From positions 310,001-374,000 of the forward strand of contig NZ_CAMLHM010000001.1 in NCBI RefSeq assembly GCF_946479885.1: a stretch of 64,000 nt of DNA. The letters run 5' to 3'. The stretch comes from an uncultured Devosia sp. Its GTDB lineage: Bacteria > Pseudomonadota > Alphaproteobacteria > Rhizobiales > Devosiaceae. Of the stretch, positions 1 to 8,339 are shown piece by piece. Position 1 is the first letter of the stretch. Each line of letters starts with the position of its first letter. The notes under the pieces are model-generated. The model was not told the origin of the DNA. It did not search any database and saw only the letters and a list, made by a program, of their open reading frames with translations. Position numbers and translations under genes: made by a program.

Positions 1-740
1 GCGACGCCCGAGAGCAAGCCGACAACGAACAGGATCTGCCAGGAGAAGGGGTTGAAGAACCAGCCGCCAGAGGTCGGAAAGTTCGGCAGGTTGAGCCGGA
101 ACTGGCCAGCGGCGGCCCAGAGGGCAACCGAGAGCACCAGCATCAGCCAGGGCCGGCGCAAGCCGACCAGCAGGAAGACCGGCGTGGCCAGCAGCAGCAT
201 GGTGTAGAGCGGCAGGATGTTGAGATAGCCCAGCTGGTGCGTCAGCAATGGAATGCCGATCAGCGTGCTCAGGGGCTGGCCATAGATGGGGGTGATATTG
301 TTCTTGTGCATCACCTCGGGCAGGCCGAACCAGAGCGCCGCCGCCGAGAACATGCCGAGGCACAGCATGGTGATGGTGATGTGCACGAAATAGAGCTGGC
401 GTGCACGCGCCCAGACCTTTGATATGGCCAGCCACAGATTGCCGGACCGGAAGCCGTTGGAATAGGCCAGGCCCGCGGCCATGCCCGACATGAAGACGAA
501 GGCTTCTGCGGCGTCGGAGAAGCCGAAATTGCGGTTGGTGAAGGTCTCGTAGATGGTGCCCGGCACGTGGTTGATGAAAATCATCATCAGGGCAATGCCC
601 CGGAACATGTCGAGGCGCGCATCGCGACCGACCGGGGCGCCGGACGCAGCGCGCGTCGTTGCCGGCGACCAGATGGCGCGCATCCAGTTGGGGCCCAGCA
701 GGCCGGCCGACCGGTAGGTCGTGGTATCAGGCAGGGACAT
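1..740 (-). CDS. opgC: OpgC-type glucan succinyltransferase, N-terminal part
   Basis: The gene runs off the left edge, so only about 246 N-terminal residues are present. It is an integral membrane acyltransferase (OpgC family, acyltransferase-3 fold) that adds succinyl groups to osmoregulated periplasmic glucans. A cytoplasmic tail of about 40 residues is followed by RDARLDMFRGIALMMIFINH, the typical OpgC opening of the first membrane helix. The conserved stretch with SDAAEAFVFMSG follows at about residues 74-86, then several more hydrophobic helices. The ATG at 740 lies inside the end of opgH (14 bp overlap), so the two are translationally coupled as the distal genes of opgG-opgH-opgC. Family assignment rests on motif and context and is firm. 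Confidence 0.9.
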   Translation of the reverse strand, partial: MSLPDTTTYRSAGLLGPNWMRAIWSPATTRAASGAPVGRDARLDMFRGIALMMIFINHVPGTIYETFTNRNFGFSDAAEAFVFMSGMAAGLAYSNGFRSGNLWLAISKVWARARQLYFVHITITMLCLGMFSAAALWFGLPEVMHKNNITPIYGQPLSTLIGIPLLTHQLGYLNILPLYTMLLLATPVFLLVGLRRPWLMLVLSVALWAAAGQFRLNLPNFPTSGGWFFNPFSWQILFVVGLLSGV

Positions 741-2511
741 GGCTTGCCGCCCTCATGGTTGCCACGGGGGCTTCGGTTTCAATGGACGGGCCCGGAACAG
801 ACCAGGCCGACAGGACGGCGCGCTGCTCGACCAGGACGGGCGGTGGCGCGATCTCGATCTCGGTGCGGAAGGGCAGCGGCAGATGGCGCGACGGGCGCGA
901 CGTGGCCGAGACCAGCAGCGGGGCCACCATGGCCGGCAGCATGGCGGGAGCGACCCAGACCGCCACCGATGGCGCGAAGGCCAGCGTGCCACCGAGGGCC
1001 AGCGTCGCAAGGGCGACGATCCACCAGGTGGCGTGAACGGCCTCGCGAACACTCACCCAGTTCTGCCCGCGGCCGGTTGGCGGCCAACCGCCATCAAGGC
1101 CCAACAGAACCTGGGCGACCGCACGGGTCTGCAGCAGCAGCATGGTCGGCGCCAGGACGGTCGACAATGCGATCTCACCCAGCACGGACAGCAGTGTCAC
1201 GGGGGTGCCACCGAAGCGTCGGTTCTGGCCATCGACGGCGCCGCGGAGCAGGATCAGCACCTTGGGCAGTACCAGGATCGCCGCCACGACAAGACCAAGG
1301 GCCCAGACCTCGATGAGAGGGACGCCCAGGCCCGGCAGCACCGGCGGCTGATCGGGCAGCGCACCGGCCACGATGCTGATGATCAGCAGCGCCAGCCAGA
1401 GCGGCGAGGCGAGGTAGGCCATGATACCCTGGATGAAGGTGAAGCGGCTCCAGATCTTGAGGCCCGGCGCCGCCAGGAGGCGCCCATGCTGCAAGTTGCC
1501 CTGGCACCAGCGACGGTCGCGCTTGGCATATTCGATCAGGTTTTCCGGGCCTTCCTCGTAGGAACCCTCCAGCCAGGGATCGACCTCGACCTTCCAGCCG
1601 GCACGCGACAGCAGCGCGGCCTCGACATAATCGTGGCTGAGGATGTGGCCGCCAAACGGCGGGGTGCCCGACAGTTCGGGCAGGCCGCAGCTCGCCGCGA
1701 AGGCATGCATGCGAACGATGGCGTTGTGGCCCCAATAGGGCCCCTCCCGCCCCTGCATCAGCGCGGCACCGCGAGCAAAGGTGGGCGACAGGTAGGACGC
1801 CGCGAACTGGATGGAGCGGCCGAACATGGTGCGGGCATTGATGATGCGCGGCACGGTCTGCAACAGGCCGAGGTCGGGGTCAGCCTCCATGCGACGCACC
1901 ATGGCTACCATGGTCGCGCCTTCCATCAGACTATCGGCATCAAGAATGAGCGCGTAGTCATAGGCGCCGCCGGACCGGGCGACGAAGTCCTCGATATTGC
2001 CGGCCTTCCGACCGATATTGCGCTCGCGCCGCCGGTAGAAGATGCGGCCCTCGCTCTGCGGTTCCTGCAACAGGCGCTCGAACCACACTGCCTCCTGGGC
2101 AGCGCATTCCATCGACTGGGTGTCCGACAGCACGGCGAAATGAAAGTGGTCGGCCTGCCCTTGCGCAACGAGACTGCGGTTCATGGCCGCGATGCGCGAG
2201 AAGGTGGCGACCGGGTCTTCGTTGTAGATGGGCACCAAGATGGCCGTGCGTCCCGCAATCGGGGCAGTGGACGGCGACGTCACCGGCCTGCGCCTGAAGA
2301 CGCCCAGTACCGCGGCGGCACTGCCCCAGACCAGCCAGAAGCTGCTGATGGCCACCAGCAGGCAGCGCAACAGGTCAAGCGCGTTGACGCTACCCTCCCC
2401 CGCCAGGCGGAGGACGAGGTAGCTGCCAACGACGCTGAAGGCGAGCGCAGTCGCCAGCGCGCCACAGCGAAACAGGACAGGCCAACCCATGGCTTGGTGC
2501 GTTCCGATCAA
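727..2511 (-). CDS. opgH: Glucans biosynthesis glucosyltransferase OpgH (MdoH)
   Basis: This inner-membrane family 2 glycosyltransferase builds the beta-glucan backbone of osmoregulated periplasmic glucans from UDP-glucose. Its 594 residues show two N-terminal membrane helices (about 10-70), a GT2 core with LDADSLMEG near residue 190, GHNAIVRM and SHDYVEAAL near 260-300, and KRDRRWCQGN (the Q/RxxRW motif) near 330, then four or more C-terminal helices. This matches E. coli MdoH, but the N-terminal tail is shorter. The start is TTG at 2511, overlapping by 4 bp the stop of a 45-codon ORF that itself overlaps opgG. That ORF may be a detached N-terminal tail. The 3' end overlaps opgC. Confidence 0.93.
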   Translation of the reverse strand: MIGTHQAMGWPVLFRCGALATALAFSVVGSYLVLRLAGEGSVNALDLLRCLLVAISSFWLVWGSAAAVLGVFRRRPVTSPSTAPIAGRTAILVPIYNEDPVATFSRIAAMNRSLVAQGQADHFHFAVLSDTQSMECAAQEAVWFERLLQEPQSEGRIFYRRRERNIGRKAGNIEDFVARSGGAYDYALILDADSLMEGATMVAMVRRMEADPDLGLLQTVPRIINARTMFGRSIQFAASYLSPTFARGAALMQGREGPYWGHNAIVRMHAFAASCGLPELSGTPPFGGHILSHDYVEAALLSRAGWKVEVDPWLEGSYEEGPENLIEYAKRDRRWCQGNLQHGRLLAAPGLKIWSRFTFIQGIMAYLASPLWLALLIISIVAGALPDQPPVLPGLGVPLIEVWALGLVVAAILVLPKVLILLRGAVDGQNRRFGGTPVTLLSVLGEIALSTVLAPTMLLLQTRAVAQVLLGLDGGWPPTGRGQNWVSVREAVHATWWIVALATLALGGTLAFAPSVAVWVAPAMLPAMVAPLLVSATSRPSRHLPLPFRTEIEIAPPPVLVEQRAVLSAWSVPGPSIETEAPVATMRAASHVPA

Positions 2512-2645
2512 CGACCGGCGAACGCCGACAGCGTGTCGCGCAGAACGCTCAGCAGCGAACGCCGATATTCCAGCCGCTGCTTGGGCATATGGAGGGGCGC
2601 ATCGGGAAGGGCGTTGGCAAAAGGAAATTCGGTGGTGTGTTTCAT
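2508..2645 (-). CDS. 45-codon ORF coupled between opgG and opgH
   Basis: This short ORF fills the otherwise empty gap between opgG and opgH. Its ATG at 2645 overlaps the opgG stop as ATGA, and its TGA overlaps the TTG start of opgH as TTGA. The 45-residue product is soluble, basic at the C-terminus, begins MKHTTEFPFANALPDAPLHM and ends FAGR. It has no membrane segment or known domain. Two readings are possible: a real small protein translated between opgG and opgH, or the cytoplasmic N-terminal tail of OpgH separated from the main frame by a frameshift at about 2510. The tail reading is attractive because OpgH proteins often carry such a leader and this OpgH starts directly at its first helix. 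Confidence 0.5.
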   Translation of the reverse strand: MKHTTEFPFANALPDAPLHMPKQRLEYRRSLLSVLRDTLSAFAGR

Positions 2646-4234
2646 ACGAGGGGTCTCCACTGGTAGAGCCAGGTTTCAGTCAGCTTCTTCCCCAAACCAA
2701 CCAGGTAGGCCTTGAGCTCGAGCGGCGCGACGCCGTCGGTCTCAACGTCCAGCACCAGGCGCCAGACGCCATTGGCATCGACGCGGGACAGCACGGAATT
2801 GCGCATGACCCCGCCGCTCACGGTCGCCAGGACATCTATCGGCGTTCCGGGCGAAAATGTGTCCAGCTCGCCGCCTTTGAAGTCGACGACGAACTTGCGC
2901 AGGCTTGCCGCGTTCTCGACGCCCGACACCCCGCCGACACCCGCGCGCGTCTCGGCGACGTAGGCGGTGGGCGCATTTTCGGCCGGGTCGAGGTTGCCCC
3001 AGATCAGCCGGTAGGCGTATTCGCGCGCCTGGCCGGCCAGCGCCGGCTCGGCCGGAATCCAGAAGGCGACGATGTTGTCATCGGCTTCCAGCTTGGCCGG
3101 AATTTCGATCAGCCGGACCATGCCCTGGCCCCACTGGCCTTGCGGCTCGACCCGCAGCGAAGGGCGCCGCTCATAATGGGCGCCGGCATCCTGATAGCTC
3201 TCGAAGTCGCGGCCGCGCTGGTAAAGGCCAAATGCCTGTGGATTGTTTTCCCAGAAGTAGGAATTGCCCAGGGTCGGGCCGTTGTTGAGCGCGCGCCACA
3301 TGACTTCGCCGCCTTCGCGCTCGACCAGCAAGCCGTTGCTGTCATGCACCTGCGGCCGATAGTCGTCGAAGCCGCCGCGATTGGCCTCGGCATAGAGGAA
3401 CATCGAGGTCAGCGGGGCGACGCCCAGTTCCTTGACGTCAGCGCGGAAATAGAGCCGCGCGGTTACGTCCATGGTGGTTTCCTGGGCAGCATCGCTGGCC
3501 GGGGTGATGACGAAGCGATAGGCCCCGGTGACGCTCTGGCTATCGAGCGCGGCATAGACCGTCAGAGGCCCGCCATTCTGGGGTTTCTCGATGTAGAATT
3601 CGGAGAAGCGGGGGAATTCCTCGGGCAGGTCGACCCAGCAATTGAGCACCAGGCCGCGGGCGCTCAGACCATAGATATTGTCGCGGCCGAGCGAGCGGAA
3701 ATAGCTGGCGCCGAGGAACGAGACCAGTTCGTCATAGGCCTCGGGCCGATTGATGGGATAGTTGACGCGGAAGCCGGCCACGCCGGGGAACTCCTGCGCC
3801 TCTGCGGCTTCAGCCACGGCAGTGTCATGATACTCGAAATCGGCTGCGCTAAAATCAACGGGATGCGCCTTGCCCGATTCGACCTCGAAGACCTTTACCG
3901 GTTCGGCAAACAGCCAGCCCAGATGAAAGGCCTGCAAGCGATAGCCGACGTTGTCGTCGGTCCATTTGCCGGCGTCAGCGCGGTACTGGATCTTGCGGTA
4001 GGCGTCGTAGTCGAGTTGCTGGAATGCCTCGGGAAGCTGGGCGGTAACCGGCGCAAACGGGGCCGCAGCGAGCGCCTGCATACGGGCGCTGAAGCTGTCG
4101 TAATCGAAGGCGAACTCGCTTTGATCCTGTGCCCGTGCCGGCAGAGTCAGCGATGTGGTGGAGAGGAAGAACGCGGAGGCGCCAAGCCCCTGTAGGATCT
4201 GACGACGATTGGGCAGGCTGGAATAAGGCTTCAC
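2642..4234 (-). CDS. opgG: Periplasmic glucan biosynthesis protein OpgG/OpgD
   Basis: This periplasmic protein is needed for making or shaping the beta-glucan backbone of osmoregulated periplasmic glucans, with OpgH. It has 530 residues, usual for the family. The N-terminus has NRRQILQGLGAS at about residues 8-19 followed by a hydrophobic stretch and PARAQ, which fits a twin-arginine export signal; Tat export is known for OpgD, so the protein may be of the D type. The mature part carries the OpgG beta-sandwich, for example FPRFSEFYIEKP and the C-terminal VDFKGGELD and TETWLYQWRP. It is the first gene of opgG-sORF-opgH-opgC. The divergent gene starts 135 bp away, so the promoter lies in 4235-4369. 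Confidence 0.92.
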   Translation of the reverse strand: MKPYSSLPNRRQILQGLGASAFFLSTTSLTLPARAQDQSEFAFDYDSFSARMQALAAAPFAPVTAQLPEAFQQLDYDAYRKIQYRADAGKWTDDNVGYRLQAFHLGWLFAEPVKVFEVESGKAHPVDFSAADFEYHDTAVAEAAEAQEFPGVAGFRVNYPINRPEAYDELVSFLGASYFRSLGRDNIYGLSARGLVLNCWVDLPEEFPRFSEFYIEKPQNGGPLTVYAALDSQSVTGAYRFVITPASDAAQETTMDVTARLYFRADVKELGVAPLTSMFLYAEANRGGFDDYRPQVHDSNGLLVEREGGEVMWRALNNGPTLGNSYFWENNPQAFGLYQRGRDFESYQDAGAHYERRPSLRVEPQGQWGQGMVRLIEIPAKLEADDNIVAFWIPAEPALAGQAREYAYRLIWGNLDPAENAPTAYVAETRAGVGGVSGVENAASLRKFVVDFKGGELDTFSPGTPIDVLATVSGGVMRNSVLSRVDANGVWRLVLDVETDGVAPLELKAYLVGLGKKLTETWLYQWRPLV

Positions 4235-4369
4235 CGGGCATCCTGTCAGTGATGAACCGCCGTGTTCTTGGGTAAAGCTCGAACGCCGACTAGGCTAAAA
4301 AAGTTGTCGCATGCGTTCCATGCGCCACAAGCATAGATCGCGACGCAGCCGAACGGCCTTGGGCGGGTT

Positions 4370-5569
4370 ATGAACGAGCGGGAAAATGCCGTGGTCCCGG
4401 GGACAAATTTGACCGTCACAGTCGAACAATCGCAGCCTCGGGCGCAGGCGACGAACACCGTGTTGCTGCTGGTTCCGGTGGCTTTCGCCGTAGTCGGGCT
4501 GCTGGTGCGGTATCTCGCCTATGCTCACACCGTGGGTGACGCGTCGGTCGCCAATTTCGCGGATGGCCTCTGCCGGTGGGACTGCGGCTGGTATGTGCGG
4601 CTGTCCGAGGAAGGCTACGATCCCTTCCCCGTGCCCAGCATGATCAATGCGGGCAACTGGGCCTTCTTCCCGCTCTATCCCATGCTGATCGGCTTCCTGC
4701 ACATGGTGACAGGCCTGCCCACCATGGCGCTGGCTACCGGGACCTCCGTCCTGCTCAGCGTCATCGCGGCACGGGCGGCCTGGCCGCTGCTGGGCAAGGA
4801 TATGCGGGCCTATAGCCTGTTTTGCGCCTTCCTGCTGGCGGGGCCCTTCGCAATCTACTTCACCACGTTCTACACCGAGGTGCTGTTCCTGACGCTGACC
4901 ATCTGCGTCTTCGCGGCGCTGCAGAGGCGGGACTATCTCGCCGCCGGCATCTTTGCCGCGCTTGTCTCAGGCACCCGCATTGTTGGGGTATTCATCGTGC
5001 TGGCCATCGTGCTGCAGGCGTGGCTCGACCATCGCCAGCGGGGCGGCACGGCAATGGGGTTTGTTCCGGCGGTGTTCAGACGGCCCGACTTGCTGGTCGC
5101 CATCTTCATTGCGCCGCTCGGGCTATTTGCCTACATGGCCTATCTGCACTGGCACATTGGCGACGCCCTGGCCTTCAGCCATGTGCAGCGCGCCTGGGGC
5201 CGGGCCACGGGCAATCCGCTGGTTTATCTGTGGAACGCCCTGACCAACTTCCCGCAGGACAGCTGGTGGCCGACCGTGTCGCAACAGCTAGGTGTCGCCT
5301 GGCTGGTGGGCATGGGCATGACCATCGTGATGGCGGTTCGGCGGCAATTTGCAGCAGCGCTGTTTTGCCTGGTCTGCCTGACACTGCCGCTATCCGCCGG
5401 CCTGGCCTCGATGCTGCGCTTCGTGGTGGGACTGGCGCCGGTCACCGTCACCGCGATGACACTGCTGGCACGCTGGCGGCTGGTCCATATCGTGAGCCTG
5501 GGCGTGATCCTGATCGGGGGCTATTTCGGCACGGTGGGCTGGTTGACGGGAGTGCTGACCCTTGTCTGA
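4370..5569 (+). CDS. PIG-V-like integral membrane mannosyltransferase
   Basis: This 399-residue polytopic membrane protein resembles bacterial PIG-V family (GT76-like) glycosyltransferases, which move mannose from a polyprenyl-phosphate donor. After one N-terminal helix (about 30-50) the large extracytoplasmic loop carries RWDCGWYVRLSEEGYD and NWAFFPLYPMLIG at about 67-110. This is the WDxxWY ... FFPLYP signature where the catalytic acid lies in the family. About nine further hydrophobic helices follow. The stop overlaps the start of the next gene by 8 bp, so the two are probably cotranscribed. The acceptor is unknown. The neighbouring glucan genes are divergent, so a role in glucan decoration is only a guess. 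Confidence 0.8.
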   Translation: MNERENAVVPGTNLTVTVEQSQPRAQATNTVLLLVPVAFAVVGLLVRYLAYAHTVGDASVANFADGLCRWDCGWYVRLSEEGYDPFPVPSMINAGNWAFFPLYPMLIGFLHMVTGLPTMALATGTSVLLSVIAARAAWPLLGKDMRAYSLFCAFLLAGPFAIYFTTFYTEVLFLTLTICVFAALQRRDYLAAGIFAALVSGTRIVGVFIVLAIVLQAWLDHRQRGGTAMGFVPAVFRRPDLLVAIFIAPLGLFAYMAYLHWHIGDALAFSHVQRAWGRATGNPLVYLWNALTNFPQDSWWPTVSQQLGVAWLVGMGMTIVMAVRRQFAAALFCLVCLTLPLSAGLASMLRFVVGLAPVTVTAMTLLARWRLVHIVSLGVILIGGYFGTVGWLTGVLTLV

Positions 5570-6203
5570 GCTCGCTTCCCCGCCAAGCCGCCCCGTTACG
5601 TTGATTGCCTATGGGGTCGTTGCGCTCGCCATCGCCTTCGAGCTGGTGGTGGCCTGGTTCATGCTCCACCCGCAGGTCCCGGCAGACTACCGCGCCTATT
5701 ACATCGATCGGACCACGACCTGCCTCAACCAGCCGGTTTCCGGCGACTATGCGCTGGGCACCACGGTATCGTTTCGCAGCGATGGGCTGGAACTGGCCAA
5801 GCCGCTGCGGGTCTGCGGCTGGGAAGGGCCCGCCGGCGACGGCACGCATGCGGTGGGCACGTCGTCGCGGTTGCGCTTTGCCATCCCGGCGGCGGAGCGG
5901 GGGCCGCTTTTCCTGTCGCTGGACATGGTTGCGATATCACGCGAGGGGCATCCAGCGCAGCGGATCGGCATCGAGGCCAACGGGATGGAACTGGGCGTGG
6001 CCAACGCGTTAGCCGGAGTGCCGCTCGAGGTCGATCTCGAAATTCCTGCCGAGACCATTGCGGCGGGCACCGGAGCAGTCGACGTGATCCTGCATTTTCC
6101 CGACGCGATCAGCATGTCGCCAAGCGACAGCGATACCCGCTGGCGGTCGGTCAAGCTCCTGTCGGCGCGCCTCGGGGCAACGCCGAGGCCGCAGCCGAAA
6201 TGA
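5562..6203 (+). CDS. Membrane-anchored hypothetical protein, partner of the PIG-V gene
   Basis: I do not recognise a family. The 213-residue product has one N-terminal hydrophobic segment (about residues 13-35) and then a soluble, probably periplasmic domain rich in beta-strand-like sequence, with two cysteines near residues 52 and 85. Translation starts at TTG 5562 inside the end of the PIG-V-like gene (8 bp overlap). This strong coupling suggests the two products work together, for example as a periplasmic accessory domain of the glycosyltransferase. The gene ends just before a GC-rich hairpin shared with the convergent ABC operon. Confidence 0.7.
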   Translation: MSELASPPSRPVTLIAYGVVALAIAFELVVAWFMLHPQVPADYRAYYIDRTTTCLNQPVSGDYALGTTVSFRSDGLELAKPLRVCGWEGPAGDGTHAVGTSSRLRFAIPAAERGPLFLSLDMVAISREGHPAQRIGIEANGMELGVANALAGVPLEVDLEIPAETIAAGTGAVDVILHFPDAISMSPSDSDTRWRSVKLLSARLGATPRPQPK

Positions 6204-6206
6204 AAA

Positions 6207-6234
6207 CCCGGCCGCCCCGAAAGGGGCGACCGGG
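6207..6234 (-). terminator. Hairpin terminator between convergent genes
   Basis: An inverted repeat pairs CCCGG (6207-6211) with CCGGG (6230-6234) and CGCCCC (6213-6218) with GGGGCG (6223-6228) around a GAAA tetraloop. On the minus strand it is followed by TTTTCATTT, so it best terminates the ABC operon. It can also block read-through from the plus-strand pair. Confidence 0.7.
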
Positions 6235-6254
6235 CGAAATGAAAGGCGTTGGCC

Positions 6255-7196
6255 TTACTTCAGGAATTCATCAACGTTTGCGGCGGTGACGACGTCGTTG
6301 CCGGTGTAGATGATTTCGTCAACCGTCTCGCCGTTCTTGATGGCGAGCAGGGTGTCCATGGCCTTCTGGCCCATTTCGTAAGGACGCTGGCCGACGAGGC
6401 CGTGGGCATAGCCTTCCTTGAGCAGCTGGAGCTGCTGGGGAAGCGTGTCGGCGACCACGAGCGCCAGGGCGCCGCTGTCGACGTCTGCCTTGTACTGGTC
6501 GACGAAGTTCTTCCAGCCGTCCGGAGCAAACATCGGCCAGCCACCGACGGGCACGATTGCCTTGATGTCGGGGTTGGCAGTCTTGAGGTCGCCCATCTGC
6601 TGCACGGCGAGCGCGATGTCGTCGTTCGAGAAGGTCGGCGAGCCGGGGACTTCGGTCCAGTTCGAACCAGCCAGGGCTTCGCGGACGCCATCGACGCGCA
6701 GAGCCAGGTTCGGAGCGGCAGCGCCGCCCGAGATCATGCCATAGGTGCCGCCTTCGGGAGCAACCTGCAGCAGCAGCTTGCCCAGATCAACGCCGAACAG
6801 CTTGTTGTCGGTACCGACATAGGCGGTACGGGTGCTGTCAGGGGCGTCGGAGTCGAAGGTGATGACGGCGATACCGGCTGCGGTAGCGCGATCGATCACG
6901 GTGGTGGCGGCAGCGATATCGGACACCGAGATGGCGAGGCCATCGACGCCCTGGGTGATCAGGTCTTCGATGATCTGAGCCTGGGTGGTGGCTTCGTGCT
7001 CGACCGGACCGATATACATGCAGGTCACGTTGCCCAGTTCCTTGGCACGGGCTTCGCAACCATCACGGGTCAGGTCGAAGAACGGGTTGTTCATGGCCTT
7101 GGGCACGACGGCGAAGGTAAAGGTATCCTGGGCAATGGCAGTGCCGCCGAGGAACATCGTGGCGATCGTGCCGAGCACGATTGCTGTCTTAGTCAT
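6255..7196 (-). CDS. Sugar ABC transporter substrate-binding protein (RbsB-like)
   Basis: This periplasmic binding protein of the CUT2 (ribose/fructose-type) class has 313 residues. The ATG at 7196 is chosen because GGAGGAGAA lies just upstream and a signal peptide follows directly (MTKTAIVLGTIATMFLGG, then AIAQ). The mature part shows the Peripla_BP_4 pattern: VPKAMNNPFFDLTRDGCEAR, ITQGVDGLAISVSD, VITFDSDAPDS, YVGTDNKLFG and QRPYEMGQKAMD. It is the last gene of a three-gene operon and is separated from the permease by 111 bp with a stem-loop. Ligand is a sugar of unknown identity; the single-ABC-domain partner resembles the rhizobial Frc fructose system. Confidence 0.88.
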   Translation of the reverse strand: MTKTAIVLGTIATMFLGGTAIAQDTFTFAVVPKAMNNPFFDLTRDGCEARAKELGNVTCMYIGPVEHEATTQAQIIEDLITQGVDGLAISVSDIAAATTVIDRATAAGIAVITFDSDAPDSTRTAYVGTDNKLFGVDLGKLLLQVAPEGGTYGMISGGAAAPNLALRVDGVREALAGSNWTEVPGSPTFSNDDIALAVQQMGDLKTANPDIKAIVPVGGWPMFAPDGWKNFVDQYKADVDSGALALVVADTLPQQLQLLKEGYAHGLVGQRPYEMGQKAMDTLLAIKNGETVDEIIYTGNDVVTAANVDEFLK

Positions 7197-7273
7197 AGTA
7201 TTCTCCTCCAAACGAACCGGACGCTTGTCCGGGTTTTGCACCAGCGAAAAAACTTCGCCGGCCTCCCTTCGGC

Positions 7274-7290
7274 GCCCGGTTGAGCCGGGC
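7274..7290. repeat. Intercistronic stem-loop in the CUT2 operon
   Basis: GCCCGG (7274-7279) and CCGGGC (7285-7290) form a hairpin with loop TTGAG. It lies downstream of the permease stop and upstream of the binding-protein gene on the minus strand. There is no U-run, so it is more likely to affect mRNA processing or stability, allowing different expression of the binding protein, than to end transcription. Confidence 0.4.
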
Positions 7291-7307
7291 GGCGATGCTT
7301 TGCGTCG

Positions 7308-8339
7308 TCAGCCGTTTCGCATCGACCGGAGACGGTCGACCAGCACGGCAGCGACGATGATTGCGCCCACCAGGGCCTGTTGCCAGTAGGGGTCCACGCG
7401 CGCCAGGACGAGCCCGTTGCGGATGACCTCGATGAGGATGCAGCCGATGATGGCGCCAGCCGCGCCACCGACGCCACCGGCGAGGTTGGCGCCGCCGATA
7501 ACGGCCGCGGCGATAATGGTCAGCTCATAGGCGGTGGCGAGATTGGCCGGGGCCGAGCCCAGCCAGCCCGAGATGATGATGCCGTTGACGCCGGCAGCCA
7601 GAGAACACAGCACGTAGACCTGGATCTTGACGCGGTCGACGTTAACGCCAGTGAGACGGCCCGCGCTCTCGTTGCTGCCGATGGCGAAGACATGCTTGCC
7701 CCAGGCGGTGTGGTTGAGCGCCACCCACATGACCAGCGCACAGATCAGCAGGTAGATGAAGGCGATCGGCACGACATCGAACACTTTGCCGGCGGTGACG
7801 AGCAGGAACAGCTCCTTGTCCGGTCCGGTCGGGAAGGCGCCGCGACCCTGAGTCGCCACGTAGACGAGGCCGCGCACCATGGACAGGGTACCCAGCGTCG
7901 TAACGAACGGGCTGAGCTTGAGCTTGGCAATGGTAAGGCCGTTGAACAGGCCAACCGCACCGGCCGCGGCCAGGCCTGCCAGCACCGAGAGCACCAGCGC
8001 ACTACCCGGGAAGGGATAGAAGTTGGCGGTGGCCATCGAGCTCATCACGATCGAGGTGACCGTCGCCGAAAGCGCGATGGTCGAGCCCACGCTGAGGTCG
8101 ATGCCACCGGTGATGATGACCAGCGTGATGCCGAGCGTCGCGATGGCGATGAACGAGAAATTGCGGGTGATGTTGGAGAGGTTGCCGGCGGTCAGGAAAT
8201 TGGGCGACAGCAGGCTCATCACGACCATCAGCACGACCAGCGCCGCCAGCACATAGGCTGACTGGCTGGCGAGGAAACCGCGCTGCCAGAACTTGGTCTC
8301 GCCGACATTGGAAAAAGTCTGAACGTTGGGTCCAGCCAT
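7308..8339 (-). CDS. Sugar ABC transporter permease (CUT2, RbsC-like)
   Basis: This inner-membrane permease of 343 residues has eight or more hydrophobic helices and the BPD_transp_2 pattern, including TLGITLVIITGGIDLSVGS at about 93-111 and AVIGGANLAGGVGGAAGAII near the C-terminus. It would form the membrane channel with the ATPase and binding protein of the same operon. The ATG at 8339 overlaps the ATPase stop by one base (TGATG) and has AAGGAGG about 7 nt upstream. A GTG one codon earlier is possible but less well placed. Confidence 0.88.
   Translation of the reverse strand: MAGPNVQTFSNVGETKFWQRGFLASQSAYVLAALVVLMVVMSLLSPNFLTAGNLSNITRNFSFIAIATLGITLVIITGGIDLSVGSTIALSATVTSIVMSSMATANFYPFPGSALVLSVLAGLAAAGAVGLFNGLTIAKLKLSPFVTTLGTLSMVRGLVYVATQGRGAFPTGPDKELFLLVTAGKVFDVVPIAFIYLLICALVMWVALNHTAWGKHVFAIGSNESAGRLTGVNVDRVKIQVYVLCSLAAGVNGIIISGWLGSAPANLATAYELTIIAAAVIGGANLAGGVGGAAGAIIGCILIEVIRNGLVLARVDPYWQQALVGAIIVAAVLVDRLRSMRNG

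Noticed and set aside
567..2715. Long plus-strand frames opposite opgH, up to 664 codons
   Set aside because: They are antisense shadows from high GC third positions. The minus frame has a clear GT2 enzyme, and the plus translations are Arg/Gly/Gln-rich with no domain.
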